Both the position numbers and the translations under genes were made by a program. From contig JASJFT010000202.1 in NCBI GenBank assembly GCA_030770425.1, positions 17,185 through 81,184 of the forward strand: a stretch of DNA of 64,000 nt, written 5' to 3'. Below the pieces are notes generated by a model. That model did not search any database. It saw nothing but the letters and a program-made list of their open reading frames with translations, and was not told where the DNA came from. Below, one piece after another: positions 38,000 through 52,235 of this stretch. This DNA is from Darksidea phi. Taxonomy: Eukaryota; Ascomycota; Dothideomycetes; Pleosporales; Lentitheciaceae. Position 1 is the stretch's first letter, and every line of letters starts with the position of its first letter.

Positions 38000-38770
38000 T
38001 AAACTATTAAAGCTTAAAGAACTAGAGAAGTTTAATAAGATAAGATTAAAACTTAGAGGATTCCTAGCTAATATAGTAATCTACCTTAACCTTAATAGAA
38101 TAAAACTATTTACTAAAAGTAATAAAGTATCGTTCGTAGTAGCTTAGTTTATAAAAAAGATTATTACTTAATTTAAGATATATCTAAATAAATAACTATA
38201 ACTACTAAAGGCTTAGCGAAGTAATAAAATAAAGGCTATCTTCTTAAGTTATAAATATTTTAAAAATAAGCTATATATTATCTTTAGAGATATTAATTTA
38301 GAAAGATTAGTAGAATAAAAAATTATATACCTTAGATAGATAAAATCTACTATAACCTATATATCTAAGTTTAAATAACTCGCTATAAAGATCTAATAAG
38401 GAGAGATAGCCCTTATATTATAATACTACGAAGGATTAAAAGACTATATCTATTATAAAATAATTCGGATAGAACGACTCTAGACTATAAAAGAACTAAT
38501 TAAATAAGCTATTAAGATTAATAATAATCTCTATCTTTAGAACCTAAAAAGAAAGAAAAAGATTAAATTCTATGAAAAGAAGAAGGAAAAAAAATACTAT
38601 AGACTAGAAGTAATAGTCCTAGGGGCTAGTCTAGAATATAAGAAGAAGAGATAGAATCCTAAGAAATAAGAACTCTATAAAAAATAAGTATACTTTAAGT
38701 ATAAAAAGTAAGAATATCTAGTAAAAGACTATAAATTAGGTCTAAGAAAAGAGAAACCTCGATATATCTA
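38000..38770 (+). pseudogene. Gyp-B3 Gag remnant
   Basis: Same layout as Gyp-B1 and B5 Gag; knuckle at 38691-38732. A rare ATG occurs at 38573-38575 in the basic stretch upstream of the knuckle, where sister copies have ATA, so it is either an unmutated site or a back change. Confidence 0.8.
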
Positions 38771-38954
38771 GTAGAATAAGAGGGATAGAGTAGCTATAAT
38801 ATAAGAATATAATACTATATATTAGACGACTTATATATACGACTAGTATAAGATATACTATAAAATTAAGTTAAATATTAGCTATTAGCTATAGAAATAA
38901 TAGGTAACTATAACTTAGAAGTCTTAGAAGAGAGTTTTATTCTTACTAAAAGTA

Positions 38955-39000
38955 ACGTATTTTATAAGCGAGCGGTTAATATAAGCGAGTAGTTAACCTT
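38955..39000 (+). repeat. pogo left terminal inverted repeat
   Basis: Pairs with 40758-40803. The arms agree except at a few sites of CG/TA or C/T type, so they were probably near-identical before RIP. Confidence 0.9.
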
Positions 39001-39099
39001 ATTAACTTTTCGCGTATAAAAAGCTACGTAGTTTAATAACGTATTAGAATTCTATTAAAATAGTACTAGTAATAGATTAAGTAGTATCTATAGTAGGCT

Positions 39100-40720
39100 T
39101 CTTATATATTTATAAGTTATACCTAGGTTCTCTATAGCGTATATAGCGCGCTAAAGCCTATCGGCTTATACCTAATTACGTAGTAACTTAACGTCTTTTA
39201 TTCTCTTACTACTACTTAGTAGCCTTTTAAATAATAATAGCCTTCTCCTCTACCTTAATTAGGATACCCTACTTCTAGATCCTTTTCTTTTTATACTTTC
39301 TATATATTATAACGGTCTTAATTACCTTCTCTAGGCTCGCGATTTATTCGTATATAAATATAACTTTATAAGCTATTATCTTAATACCTTTCCTTAGCTA
39401 ATTAATAGCTATAATAATAGAAGTAGGTAATAAACTCTTATACCTACGTACGCGCTTATAAATTAACGTTAATTAAGCCTCTACTTCGCGCGCGTTACTT
39501 AGTATTCTAGCCTTCTATATAGCCTCTAGTAGGGCTACTAGTAACGGCGTTCTTAGCTTAATATCGAGCTTCGAGATTACTACCTCTAAATTATATAGAA
39601 CTAGATTAGTACCTTAAAAGCTTATATAGATATTCTTCTTTATAATAGTCTTATTATAGACTACGTAAAAGGTAGATAGAAATTTAAGCTTTATAATATA
39701 ATAGATATAATCGTAAATTAGGCTATTAATTTAGTCCCTATACGCGCGCTTTAACGGCGAGAAATAGCCTATATTAAGTAGCTATAGGAGGTATAACGAA
39801 TAAGCTAGTATATAAAGAGTATAGATATTATTCTCCTTATAGAGGTCCTAGAATTCGTTCGAGATATAACTACTATAGCTATTAAGAATTAGTAGCTAGT
39901 ACGCGTCTACTCTACGATCTATTATATACCTAATAAAGTACTTTAACTAGGTAACTCCTAGATTATTATTTATCTAATCGTTCTTACTAATAGCGATAGC
40001 CTAATCGCCTAGTATATTACTCTCGTACTAGGTAGAGAGGTAGTACTTATTAGCGAGAATAATAAAGGGCGGAATAGTCTACCTAGTAGTATTAATTCCT
40101 TATATTATAGTAACCTACTCGCGATTACCTAGCTAGATAGCTTTAGCCTACCTACGTCTCTCTAAATTAGTAACGACTAGTTATAACGTTATTTTATTTA
40201 TTAGAAAGCTAGCTTCGTCGAAGTTATAGATATCCTAATTAGTAATACCCTAGGTAGCCTTAGTATACGCTACTCGGTTAAACTAGAATTAAATAATATT
40301 AGAATCCTTATAGAGAGCTCGTTATTAATCGTAGAGTCGATTAAATTATATTTTAATACTATTAGTTTACTAGACGAAGTTTCTAGGCTATAGCTTATCT
40401 ACCTACTTAGCGCTACGCGTAGTAAGTAGTCTATTTACTATATCTCGTATAGTATCTAGAGTAGAGGTAAATCCTTACGAATCTAGGTCGAGTATATAAC
40501 TAATAATTACCTCCTCCTCTAGCTTAGAAAGCTTCTTTAATTTAGGCTAGTAATTACGTCGCGTAGCGATTCTAGCGCGTTAGCGACGAACTATTATATT
40601 AGGGACGTTAAACGTAGCTATAGCGCGACTAATACTCTAGATCTAATTCTAATTAATAGCTAAGATAGCTAGGGAGATATCTACTTCGTTATAGGGTAAT
40701 CGAATAGTAGTTAGTTAAGC
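39100..40720 (-). pseudogene. pogo-type DDE transposase remnant
   Basis: Transposase read on the minus strand. The N-terminal half has a helix-turn-helix-like stretch around 40560-40640 (A-T-F-N-V-P-N then basic residues), as in CENP-B/pogo proteins. Catalytic motifs: Y-N-F-D-E-A-S-F at about 40203-40226 with Asp kept; L-I-L-N-S-Y-S-S-Y near 39880 (former L-I-L-D-G-H-x-S-H, Asp to Asn); and L-L-Q-L-L-N-I-G-Y-F-S-P-L-K near 39775, former P-L-D-V-G with the third Asp also Asn. Stops derive from Gln and Trp codons. Not functional. Confidence 0.87.
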
Positions 40721-40757
40721 TATAAGAGTTAATAGGTAATACGTCGTAAAATTTAAT

Positions 40758-40803
40758 AAGATTAACCGCTTACTTATATTAACTACTCGCTTATAAAATA
40801 CGT
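40758..40803 (-). repeat. pogo right terminal inverted repeat
   Basis: Ends AAAATACGT, the reverse complement of the left tip. It holds two ATAAGCGAG-type words, as the left arm does; such subterminal repeats are typical transposase binding sites, here inferred. Confidence 0.9.
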
Positions 40804-40805
40804 TA

Positions 40806-43800
40806 TAAGAAGAAGTACCTAAGAAAGACTTATCTATAAAAAAGAAAGATTTTAATAATACCCTAGATACGCTGTTATAAATAATTAATAATAGTAATAA
40901 ATTCTTAGAACTAGAAGATAAAAACCTAGTTATAATTTATAAGAATACTAGATATCTATAGATAATTTAACTATCTAAAGAAAAAATAGAACTAGTATTA
41001 AAACTTAATATAATATATACTTAAATCTTATAATTTATAGAGAAAACTACGACGTCTATAATAGTATAAGAGATCTATAAGGAATAGTCTAGATCTTACC
41101 TAATATATCGACTATTTAAAGATTTTAAATAATAGATTAAATAGAACTTTATTAGTATAGATCTTATACCTAACTAAGAAACCTAGAGAGAAATATAGTA
41201 TATTACAAAGATAATTAATAAAGAATAACTATAATATATAGTAATTAAAAGATAGATTCCCGTACGAATAATCTCTATAAAATATAATAATTAGAGATAT
41301 AAGATCGATCTAGAGGATAATCTATAATATAAAATAAAATACCTAGTATACTTTAAAATTATATAGATCTTATATATATAAAGGGAATATAGACTCTATA
41401 AAGAAGTAAAATAAAAGAATAACTATTATTTAGTAAAAGACTATAATAAAAGGATTATCTAAGTAGTTATACTAGAAGTAGTATATAGATAGTAATAATC
41501 CGAGAACTAATAATAAAAAGAATATATTAGAATTATACTAGGACTACTTCTACTATTAAATTATATCCTAGAAAGACTATAATATAAATACCTAGAGAAT
41601 AAATACCTAAAATACGTCTAGATTAAAATTAATATAAAGTATTAGCTAAAAAAGATAAGAATTTAAGGAACTAGAGGATAAGACTATATCTATCTTTAAG
41701 AAACTTATTAAGAAAAAATAATTACTACCTTAATTAATAGTAGAGCTATAAAGAACTTTATTAGTAAGGACTTTATCTAATAAAGAAAGATTTCTTAGTA
41801 AAAGAAATAATATCCTAGTATTATATATACTATTAAAGGAGAACCCTTTAATAAATCTATAATATATAAGACTAAAGATAAGCTTATCTTATATAATTAG
41901 GAAAAGGAGAACGAGATACTTAATTTTATTAAGATATTAGAAGACTAAGATATAATTTTAGAAATACTATAGCTATAAGAAGCTAACCCGTATATCTAAT
42001 AGTTAAATCGATAAGTAATATTTCTATAGGAAAGAGCTAATACGACTTAAGAAGATTATAATATTCTAGAATACTATAGGGAATAGAAAGAGTTATTTTA
42101 AGAACCTAAGGAAAGTCTATCCTAATACTAGTTCTAGAACTATACGATTCTACTATAGAAAGGAAAGACTCTAGGATTTAGACTAATCTATAAGTTAATA
42201 GAGAATAAGAAGGTTATTATAGTAAAGTACCTTAAAGAAAACCTTATAAAAAGATATATTTAATATTTAAATTTATCTATAGAATATCTAGTTCTCTTTA
42301 TACCTAAGAAAGGTACTATAAAACTATAATTATATATCGATTACTAAGTACTTAATAATATTATAATTAAAAATTAGTACCCTCTACCTCTAATATCGAA
42401 AATATAAGATCGACTAAGAAAAGCTAAATAGTTTATACGACTAGATATCTAAAATATATACTATTAGATTAGAATTAAGAAAGATAAAGAATAGAAGATA
42501 GCTTTCTAAACTAAAAAGGGATTATATAAATATTAAGTAATACCTTTTAGACTTATTAATATACCCGCGATATTCTAGGAATAGATTAATAATATTTTAT
42601 AAAATTACCTTAACTAGTTTATAATAGTATATCTCGACGATATTCTAATCTATTCTAAAATAAAAAAAGAATATAAAGAGTATATAAAGAAGGTTCTATA
42701 GATACTTAAGAAAGTATAACTATATCTTTATCTATAAAAATATAAATTCTACGTATAAGAAATAGAGTTTCTAGAATTTATTATTAGACTAGGAGAAATT
42801 AAAGTAGATCTAAAGCGAATTAAGAAAATTAAAGAATAGTCTACGTCTAAGAATCTTAAGGAGCTATAATTATTCCTAAGATTCTATAACTTTTATTAAA
42901 AATTAATATTATAATAGAGTATAATAACGGTACCCTTTATATAGCTTATAAGAAAGGACTAGCCTTTTAAATAGAAGGAAGAATACTAATAAACCTTTAA
43001 GAAGATTAAGAAATAATTTACTAAAAAACCTATAATTAAGATATATAATTCTAAAGAACTATCGATTATTAAAATAGATATATTAGACTATATAATAGGA
43101 GTAGTACTCTTATAGAAAGATAAAAGAGGAAATCTTAAACTAGTATACTACTTCTTATAAAAGATATTACTAGTTAAACTTAACTATAATATCTATAATA
43201 AGAAATTATTAGTAATTATTAAAATTTTAAAGAAATAGAGATCTAACCTATAAAGATCTAAATACTTTATTATAATCTATACGGATTATAAGAATCTAAT
43301 AAGATTCTTAATAAATAAACCTCTAATTAGAAGATAGATATAATAGGTATAAACCCTTATAACCTATAATATTAAGATCGTATATACTAAGGGATTAAAA
43401 AATAAATAAGTAGACGCGCTTAATAGAAGACCTAACTACTAAAGGACGAAGAAATCTAGTATAGTAATTCTTAAGTTATAACTAAATAGAACGATTACTT
43501 ATAACTACCCTAAGTTAGTAGAAATACGAAAAATAATACTTAAACTAGAAGGAAATAAATAGACTTAATAGATTCGTATAGCTACTATAGAAGTAATAGA
43601 TAAATAAAATAAAATTTAAGGAGTAATTTAAGAAAAAGATAAAATTATTTATATATTTTAAAAGGTTTATATACCTAAGATAATATAGAAAGAATTTATT
43701 AGATAATACTATAAAGTACTAGTATATAAATACTAAAAAGTAGAAAAAACCCTTAAATAATTAATAAGAATATATTATTTTTTATATATAAGATAGCTAG

Positions 43801-44960
43801 TTACTTAGATACTTTTAGAATACGTAGATTATTACTATAATAAGTATACTAAATATATACCCTATAAAATACTATAACTAATAGAAAATATAGAAGGACT
43901 ATAAAAGATTATTACTATAGACTTTATTATATAGTTACTACATTCTAAAAAACTAATAATAGAAGTATTCTATAATATTATACTAATAGTAGTAGATAAG
44001 TTTATAAAGTACGCTTACTTTATTCTATATATAGATAAAGAAAATATAGTAGAATAACTTACTTATATCTTACTAAGATACGTATTTAGTAAATATAGAA
44101 TACTAGATAAAATTATCTTAAATAGAGATATTAAATTTATAGTAAAGTTTTAGTAAACCCTTATAACTAAACTAGAAACTAAGTATAGTATATTAACCGC
44201 GTACTATCTATAGATAGACGGACTAATAGAATAAATAAATTAAATAATAGAATAATACCTTAAATATTATTTAAACTACTATTAAAATAATTAGGTTATA
44301 CTTTTACTTATAGTATAATTTATATATAATAGTTTATAATATAGTATAATAAAGATAATATCTTTCTTTATAAATTACGAAATTAAACTAGAAATATATA
44401 AAGAACCTAGATAACTTTAGTCTTATAGCTAGAATAGAGAAGAAATAATAAAAATTATTCTATAAATATACTAATAGCTTAAAGAAGATATAGAATTTCT
44501 TTAAAATAGAATAAGTAAGTATTATAATAAGAAGTAAAAGGAAGTACCTATTTTTAAAGAGGGAGAAAAGGTATAGTTACTATAAAAAAATATTAAAAGT
44601 AAGCGACTTAATAGTAAACTAAACTATATTAAGATCGGACTCTATAAAATTAAGAAATAAGTCTTACCTATAAACTATTAACTAAGACTACCCCTATAAA
44701 TAAAAATCTATTCTATATTCTATATTAGCTTACTAGAAAAAGTACTATAGAATACTAAACTAGTAGTATATAAAGTAGATATATATAGAAAAGATAATAA
44801 AGAATAAAAAGTAAAAGAAATCCTAGATAAAAATATTAGAAATAGAAAAAATTATTATCTAATCTAATAATAAAGAATAGATAAGAATAAAAAATTATAG
44901 AAATAAATCTAGAAATTTAAAAATAATTTTAATTATCTTAAGAAGCTTATAAAGTACTAA
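40806..44960 (+). pseudogene. Gyp-B3 Pol remnant: protease to chromodomain
   Basis: Collinear with Gyp-B5 Pol. The reverse transcriptase box reads TAT-CTC-GAC-GAT (Y-L-D-D, fully preserved) at 42630-42641. RNase H about 43050-43450. Integrase about 43490-44480 with the D-G-L-I-E-Q-I-N stretch near 44217 retaining Glu. Chromodomain about 44801-44910. TG survives at 40873-40874, where Gyp-B5 has CG; CA near 41206 and 43941. Despite the intact active site there are stops throughout. Confidence 0.88.
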
Positions 44961-45677
44961 AATCGTAATTCTAAAGGAAATCTAGAGATAAGGTAAATTT
45001 ACCTTATAATAAGTTAAGAAGATTAATATTACTTATAATATAATAAAAGATATTTAATAAATTAAAAGGAGTAATATTATTTATAATATTATAAATAACG
45101 TCTAGAGTAGTTAGAGAGACCTTTAGATTCTTCTACTACCCTAGCTACTAAAGCTCTACCTCCTCTTTATCTAGCTTAGCTTCTAGTATCTAGAATTACG
45201 CTACTAACTTTTTATAAAGAACTACTCTTTACTTCTTTAAATAATATACTTATATCTAAGCCTCTACTAACTTATTAAGAAGCTTATTCTAAGCCTTTTA
45301 AACCTCCTCTAACTATTATTAAAGTTTCTCTTCCGTATAGTCGATAGATTTTACTAATAGTAATAAGCCCTAATATACGAGTTTTACTACTTAATATAAA
45401 TAAACCTTTTAATAATAAAATACTAGATATACGATAAAAATCTTATATATTAGTACGAATATATATTTTATAATACCTACTATCTTTAAGTAAGATAATA
45501 TATAGTATCTCTAACTATAAATAATAATTATAAAGAAATATTTCGAAACTATAATAAAGAATTTTATTAATAAGAGTAACGCGTTCTCGAGTTTTATACG
45601 ATACTATAATAGATAATAATAATCTCTTAAGATAGAGCCCTAATACTAATATAACCGAATACTAGAACTAGAATAAC

Positions 45678-46116
45678 TATTAAACGGGGTCCGGGCCCGA
45701 TAGGTTATTTGGCCTTATTTAGGGTTTATACTTAAGATAGGAAAGAAGAAGTTAGAATAAGAGATAATAGTTTAATTATATTAATAGATAAGATTAATCT
45801 AGATTCGAATTAACTATAGAGAAGAAAGACTATCTAAGAGATTTATAATTATTATATATTAATTTAGTTCTCTTAGATCTATAGCTCTATACCTATAGAT
45901 CTACTAAGTTATAGCTCTATAGCTCTATCTTAATAGATCTACTAAGCTATTACGTAATTCCTTAGATCTATCTTTACTAAGGTATAGATCTATTATATAA
46001 CTTTCTATTCTCTAATTATAAGGTCTATATTATATTCTTTATTAGAACTAGTAGTTAGCTCGACCTCTAGTAGTTCTATTTACTAGTAGTTTATAGTATA
46101 TATTTAGTTCGTAATA
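45678..46116 (-). repeat. Gyp-B4 3' LTR (439 bp)
   Basis: On the plus strand starts TATTAAACGGGGTCCGG and ends GTAATA. A TTTGG around 45710 retains TG, the same ancestral site as in the Gyp-B2 3' LTR. Confidence 0.93.
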
Positions 46117-46899
46117 CTATCTCCCCTCTTTAAACCTTCGGCTTAGAGGTTATCCCGAGTCTAATATTCGGCTATATTAGTATTAGGGCCCTACCTTAAG
46201 AGATTATTATTATCTATTATAGTATTGTATAAAACTTAAGAACGTATTATACTTACTAATAAGATTCTTTATTACGACTCTAAAATATTTCCTTATAGTT
46301 ATTATTCTTAATTAGAAATATTATATATTACTTCGTCTAAAGATAGTAGGTACTATAAGATATATATTCGTACTAATATACGAGGTTCTTATTATATATC
46401 TAGTATCTTACTATTAAAAGGTTTATTTATACTAAGTAGTAAAACTTATATATTAGAGCTTATTACTATTAGTAAGATTCGTTGACCGTATAGAAGAGAA
46501 ACTTTAATAGTAGCTAAAGGAGGCTTAAAAAGCTTAGAACGAGCTTCTTAATAAGCTAGTAGAGGCTTAGATACGAGTATATCGTTTAGAAAAGTAAAGA
46601 ATAGTCCTTTATAAGAAATTAGCGGTATAATCCTAGATATTAAAAGCTAAGCTAGATAAAGAGAAGGTAGAGCTTCGGCGGCTAGAGTAGTAGGAGGATT
46701 TAGAAGTCTCTCTAACTACTCTAGATATTACTTATAATATTATAGATAATATTACTCTTTCTAGTCTATTAAACGCCTCTTACCTTACTAAAGATAAAAC
46801 TAGCTTTCTTAACTTACTATAAGGTAAACTTATCTTATCTTCTAGTTTTCTTTAAGATTATAGTTTTAGTACTCCGTAAGCTTCTTAGAGTAATTAAGA

Positions 46900-49800
46900 T
46901 TATCTTTAGGTTCCTAGATTTATTTCTATAGTTTCCTATTCTCGTCTATTCCTTACTATTAAATTAGATAGTAGTTTTTTCTATTTCTAATATCTCTATC
47001 TAGGATCTCTTCTACTTTCTATTTTTTATTATCTTCTCTATATATATCTACTTTATATACTACTAGTCTAGTATCTTATAGTATTTTTTCTAGTAAGCTA
47101 ATATAAAACGTAGGATAAATTTTTATTTATAAGAATAGTCTTAGTTAGTAGTTTATAGATAAGACTTATTTTTTGATTTTATAAGAGTTAATCTTAATAT
47201 AGTCTAGTTTACTATTAAGTTACTTACTCTTAATATTTTTTCGTAGTAATTATATCTTTTCTCCCTCTTTAAAAGTAGGTACTTCCTTTTATTTCTTATT
47301 ATAGTATTTACTTATTTTATTTTAAAGGAATTCTATATCTTTCTTAAGTTATTAGTATATTTATAGAATAATTTTTATTATTTCTTCTCTATTTTAGCTA
47401 TAAGATTAAAGTTATCTAGATTCCTTATATATTTCTAGTTTAATTCCGTAGTTCGTAAAGAAAGGTATTATTTTTATTATATTATATTATAAACTATTAT
47501 ATATAAATTATACTATAAGTAAAAGTATAATCTAATTATTCTAACGGTAGTTTAGATAATATCTAAGGTATTATTCTACTATTTAATTTATTTATTCTAT
47601 TAGTCTATCTATTTATAGATAGTATATAGTTAATATACTATATTTTATTTCTAGTCTAGTTATAAGAGTTTATTAAAACTTTACTATAAATTTAATATCT
47701 CTATCTAAGATAATTTTATCTAGTATTTTATACTTACTAAATATATATCTTAGTAGGGTATAGGTAAGTTATTCTACTATATTTCCTTTATCTATATATA
47801 GGATAAAGTAAGTATACTTTATAAACTTATCTACTACTACTAGTATAGTATTATAGGATACTCCTATTATTAGTTTCTTAGAATATAGTAATTATATAAT
47901 AAAGTCTATAGTTATAATCTTCTATAGTCCTTCTATATTTTCTATTAGTTATAGTATTCTATAGGGTATATATCTAGCGTACTTATTATAGTAATAGTCT
48001 ACGTATTTTAAAAGTATCTAGGCGACTAGTTATCTTATATATAGAAAATAGTATATCCTTATTAATTATTTAAGAGTTTTTTCTACTTCTTAGTATCTAT
48101 ATACTAGTACTTCGTAATATTATCTAATAAATTCTTTTTATATTATTTTAGATATATAGGCTTTCTAGAATATATAAATAATTCTATCTTTCTCTTAGAT
48201 TACTCTTTAAATCTTATTTCGTTCGTCTATTACTTCTATAGTAGCTATATAGATCTATTAGGTCTATTTATTTCCTTTTAGTTCGAGTATCGTTTCTCGT
48301 ATTCCTACTAGCTTAGGGTAATTATAAGTAATTGTTCCGTCTAACTATAGTTTAAGGATTACTATACTAGATTTCTCTATTCCTTAGTAGTTAGGTCTCC
48401 TACTAAGTATATCTACTTATTTATTTTCTAATCCTTTAGTATATACGATTCTAATATTATAAATCGTAAGAGTTTATACCTATTATATCTATCTTCTAAT
48501 TAGGGGTTTATTTATTAAAAATTCTATTAGATTCTTATAATCTATATAGATTATAATAGAGTATTTAGATCCTTATAAATTAGATCTCTATTCCTTTAAA
48601 ACTTCGATAATTACTAATAACTCCTTATTATAGATATCGTAGTTAAGCTTAACTAATAATATTTTCTATAAGAAGTAGTATACTAGTCTAAGGTTATCTT
48701 TATTATCCTTTTATAGTAGTACTACTCCTATTATATAGTCTAATATATTTATCTTAATAATCGATAGTTCTTTAGGGTTATATATCTTAATTATAGGTTC
48801 CTTAGTAAACTATTCTTTAATTTTTTCGAAAGCTTATTAGTATTCCTCCTTCTATTTAAAAGGCTAGTCCTTTCTAGTAAGTTATATAAGTAGTACCGTT
48901 ATCGTACTTTATTATAGTATTAGTTTTCGGTAAAAGTTATAGAATTCTAAGAATAATTATAGCTCCTTAAGATTCTTAGATATTAGCTATTCTTTAACCT
49001 TTTTAATCTATTATAGGTCTACTTTAATTTCTCCTAGTTTAATAATAAATCCTAAAAACTCTATTTCTTATATATAGAATTTATATTTTTATAGATAAAG
49101 GTATAGTTATACTTTTTTAAGTATCTATAGAACCTTCTTTATATATTCTTTATATTCTTCTTTTATTTCGGAGTAGATTAAGATATTATTAAGATATACT
49201 ATTATAAACTAATTAAGATAGTTTTATAAAATACTATTAATCTATTTCTAGAATATCGTAGGTATATTAGTAAGTCTAAAGGGTATTACTTAATATTCGT
49301 ATAGTCCTTTCTTAGTTCTAAAAGCTATTTTTTATTCTTTACCTTTCTTAATTTAGATCTAGTAATATATATTCCGAATATCTAGTCGTATAAACTATTT
49401 AGCTTTTCTTAATTAGTCTTATATTTCTAATATTAGAGATAAGGGGTATTAGTTCTTAATTATAATATTATTAAGTATTCGGTAATTAATATATAATCGT
49501 AGTTTAGTAGTACCCTTCTTAGGTATAAAGAGAACTAGGTATTCTATAAATAAATTTAAGTATCGAATATACCTTTTTATAAGGTTATCTTCGAGGTACT
49601 TTATTATAATCTTTTCTTCTTCTTTAGTTAACTTATAGATTAGTCTAAATTCTAGAGTTTTTTCTTCTTATAGTAGGATTATATAGTCCTAGGACTAGTA
49701 CTAAGGTAGACTTTTCTCTAGTTCTATAAATAATTCCTCCTACTTTTTATATTATTCTAGGATATTATTATTCTCTTCTTATATTACGCCTAGGTTCTAT

Positions 49801-51220
49801 TATAGAAATAATACTTATTAGTTCGTCTATTAAATCTAAGGATCGGCTTCTTAAAGCTATAGTATTTCTAAGATTATATCCTAGTCGTCTAATATCTTAA
49901 TTATATCGAGTATTTTATTTTCTTTCTCCTATCCCTATAGACTAAGTTTACCTTTAGTTTTATATATCGTAGGTTTATTAAAGGGTTCTCCTTTAATAGT
50001 ATATATAATACTAGGGTATCGTTTCTTTTATTAAGGAATCTTCTTTTTTTAGATAAAGTCTTTACTAATAAAGTTTCGAGTAGCTCTACTATTAATTAAG
50101 GTAGTAATCTTTCTTCCTTAGTAGGTTCCTTAGAGGTAGATATAGTCCTATCTCTTTACCCCTTAAATTCTTATCTTCTTAGACTAATATTTTATATTAA
50201 TCTTAGTCTAGACGTACTTCGGATATTTATTTTCTAGATATTCGTACTATAGTCTTCCTAAAATATAGTTTAATAGTAGAAGTAATCCTAATATAATTTT
50301 AACGTATCTTCTTTATTATTAATTCTCGGATCGTTACTATCTATATACTACTTCTAGTATAATTACTTAAGTAATCCTCTTATCGTAGTCCTTTACTAGG
50401 TAGTAATTATTTTTTTACTTTACTCCTTTATAGAGTTTATATTCTCTTTATATATATAAGATTTATATAATCTTAAAGTATATTAGATATCTTATTTTAT
50501 ATTATAGATTATTCTTAAAATTAACCTTATATCTCTAATTATTATATTTTATAGAGGTTATTCTTATAAAAATCTATTATTTAATTACTATATACTATAG
50601 TTATTCTTTATTAACTATTTTTATAATATATCGTATTTCTTTCTAGGTTTCTTAGTTAGGTATAAGATCTATAATAATAAAGTTCTATTTAATCTATTAT
50701 TTAAAGTCTTTAAATAGTCGATATATTAGGTAAGATCTAGACTATTCCTTATAGATCTCTTATATTATTATAGATATTATAGTTTTCTCTATAAACTATA
50801 AGGTTCGAGTATAAGTTATATTAAGTTCTAGTACTAGTCCTATTTTTTTATTTAATAGTCGAATTATTTATAGGTATCTAGTATTCTTATATATTATAAC
50901 TAGGTTTTCTTCTTCTAGTTTTAAGGATTTATTACTATTATTAACTATTTATAACGGTATATTTATAGTATTATTAAAGTCTTCCTACTTTATAAATAAG
51001 TCTTCCTTAGGTACTTCCTCTTATACTTCTAGTAAGAACGAAACTCTCTTCTAAGACTCCCGAGTTATAGCTACCTACTATTTCTATAACTAATAGCTAA
51101 TATTTAACTTAGCTTTATAGTACGTCTTATACTAGTTATATATATAAGTCGTCTAATATATAGTATTATATTCTTATATTATAGCTACTCTATCCCTTTT
51201 ACCCTACTAAGTATATTAGG
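46900..51220 (-). pseudogene. Gyp-B4 Pol remnant
   Basis: Minus-strand protease, reverse transcriptase with Y-L-N-N at 49185-49196 (both Asp lost), RNase H, integrase (about 48350-47100) and chromodomain. TG survives at 46483-46484, between Pol and the 3' LTR, where Gyp-B2 has CG (11432-11433). Confidence 0.85.
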
Positions 51221-51239
51221 GTTTTTCTTTTCTTTAGTC

Positions 51240-52000
51240 TATTTTATAGTCTTTTACTAGGTATCCTTACTTCTTATATTTAAAATATACTTATTTTTTA
51301 TAGAGCTCTTATTTCTTAGAGTTCTATTTCTCTCTTTTAGGCTCTAAACTAGTCCCTAGGACTATTACCTCTAGTCTATAGTATTTTTCTTCCTTCTTCT
51401 TTTCGTAGAATCCGACCTTCTCCTTTCTTTCTAGATTCTAGAGATAGAGGTTATCGTCGATCTTAATAGCTTATTTAATTAGTCCTCTTATAGTCTAAGG
51501 TTATTCTATCCGAATTATTTCGTAACGGATATAGTCTTTTAGTTCTTTATAGTATTATAATATAAGAGTTACCTCTCCCTATTAGATCTTTATAGCGAGT
51601 TATTCGAACTTAGATATATAGGTTATAGTAGATTTTATCTATCTAAGATATATAATTTTCTATTCTACTAGTCTTTCTAAATTAATATCTCTAAAGGTAA
51701 TATATAACTTATTCTTAAAGTACTTATAACTTAAGAAAATAGTCTTTATTTCGTTACTTTACTAAGCTTTAGGTAGTCGTAGTTATTTATTTAGATATAT
51801 TTTAAACTATATAATAGCTTTTCCTATAAACTAAGCTACTATAAACGATACTTTATTACTTTTAGTAGGTAGCTTTATTCTATTAAGGTCGAGGTAGATT
51901 ACTATATTAGCTAAAAATCTTCTAAGCTTCGACCTTATCCTATTAAACTTTTCTAGTTCTTTAAGCTTTAATAGTTTACTTATATATCTCTAAAGTTAGA
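51240..52000 (-). pseudogene. Gyp-B4 Gag remnant
   Basis: Knuckle at 51246-51287 with family spacing. The leader between Gag and the 5' LTR matches the leaders of the other B copies in reverse. Confidence 0.78.
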
Positions 52001-52235
52001 TAGTTAACTCTATAAGCTAGACTTCTAATACGTCTTCCCTCTTCTTAAATATATATTAATTCTTAATAACTCTTTTAAAGTTTTCTATAGTTATACTACC
52101 TTTTAGGGAACTAAATTCCCGGTAGCTTTCTATCTTAGAGGGTTCGGCCTAAGTTAGCGGCTACGCCGCTCTACTTTATTAGGTTCCCTCTCCTACTATC
52201 GTAGTTAGCTATTCCTACCTACTAGATAGTTAAGG

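Larger units (their letters stand above)
38955..40803 (-). mobile_element. pogo/Fot1-like Tc1-mariner DNA transposon, inside Gyp-B3
   Basis: 1,849 bp, flanked by TA on both sides (38953-38954 and 40804-40805); removing it with one TA restores the AAG-TA-TAAGAAG seen in Gyp-B5. Terminal inverted repeats of about 46 bp start ACGTATTTTATAAGCGAG and contain two direct copies of an ATAAGCGAG-type word. The length matches fungal Fot1-type elements (about 1.9 kb). It is richer in CpG than the retrotransposons around it but equally free of CpA and TpG. Confidence 0.93.
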
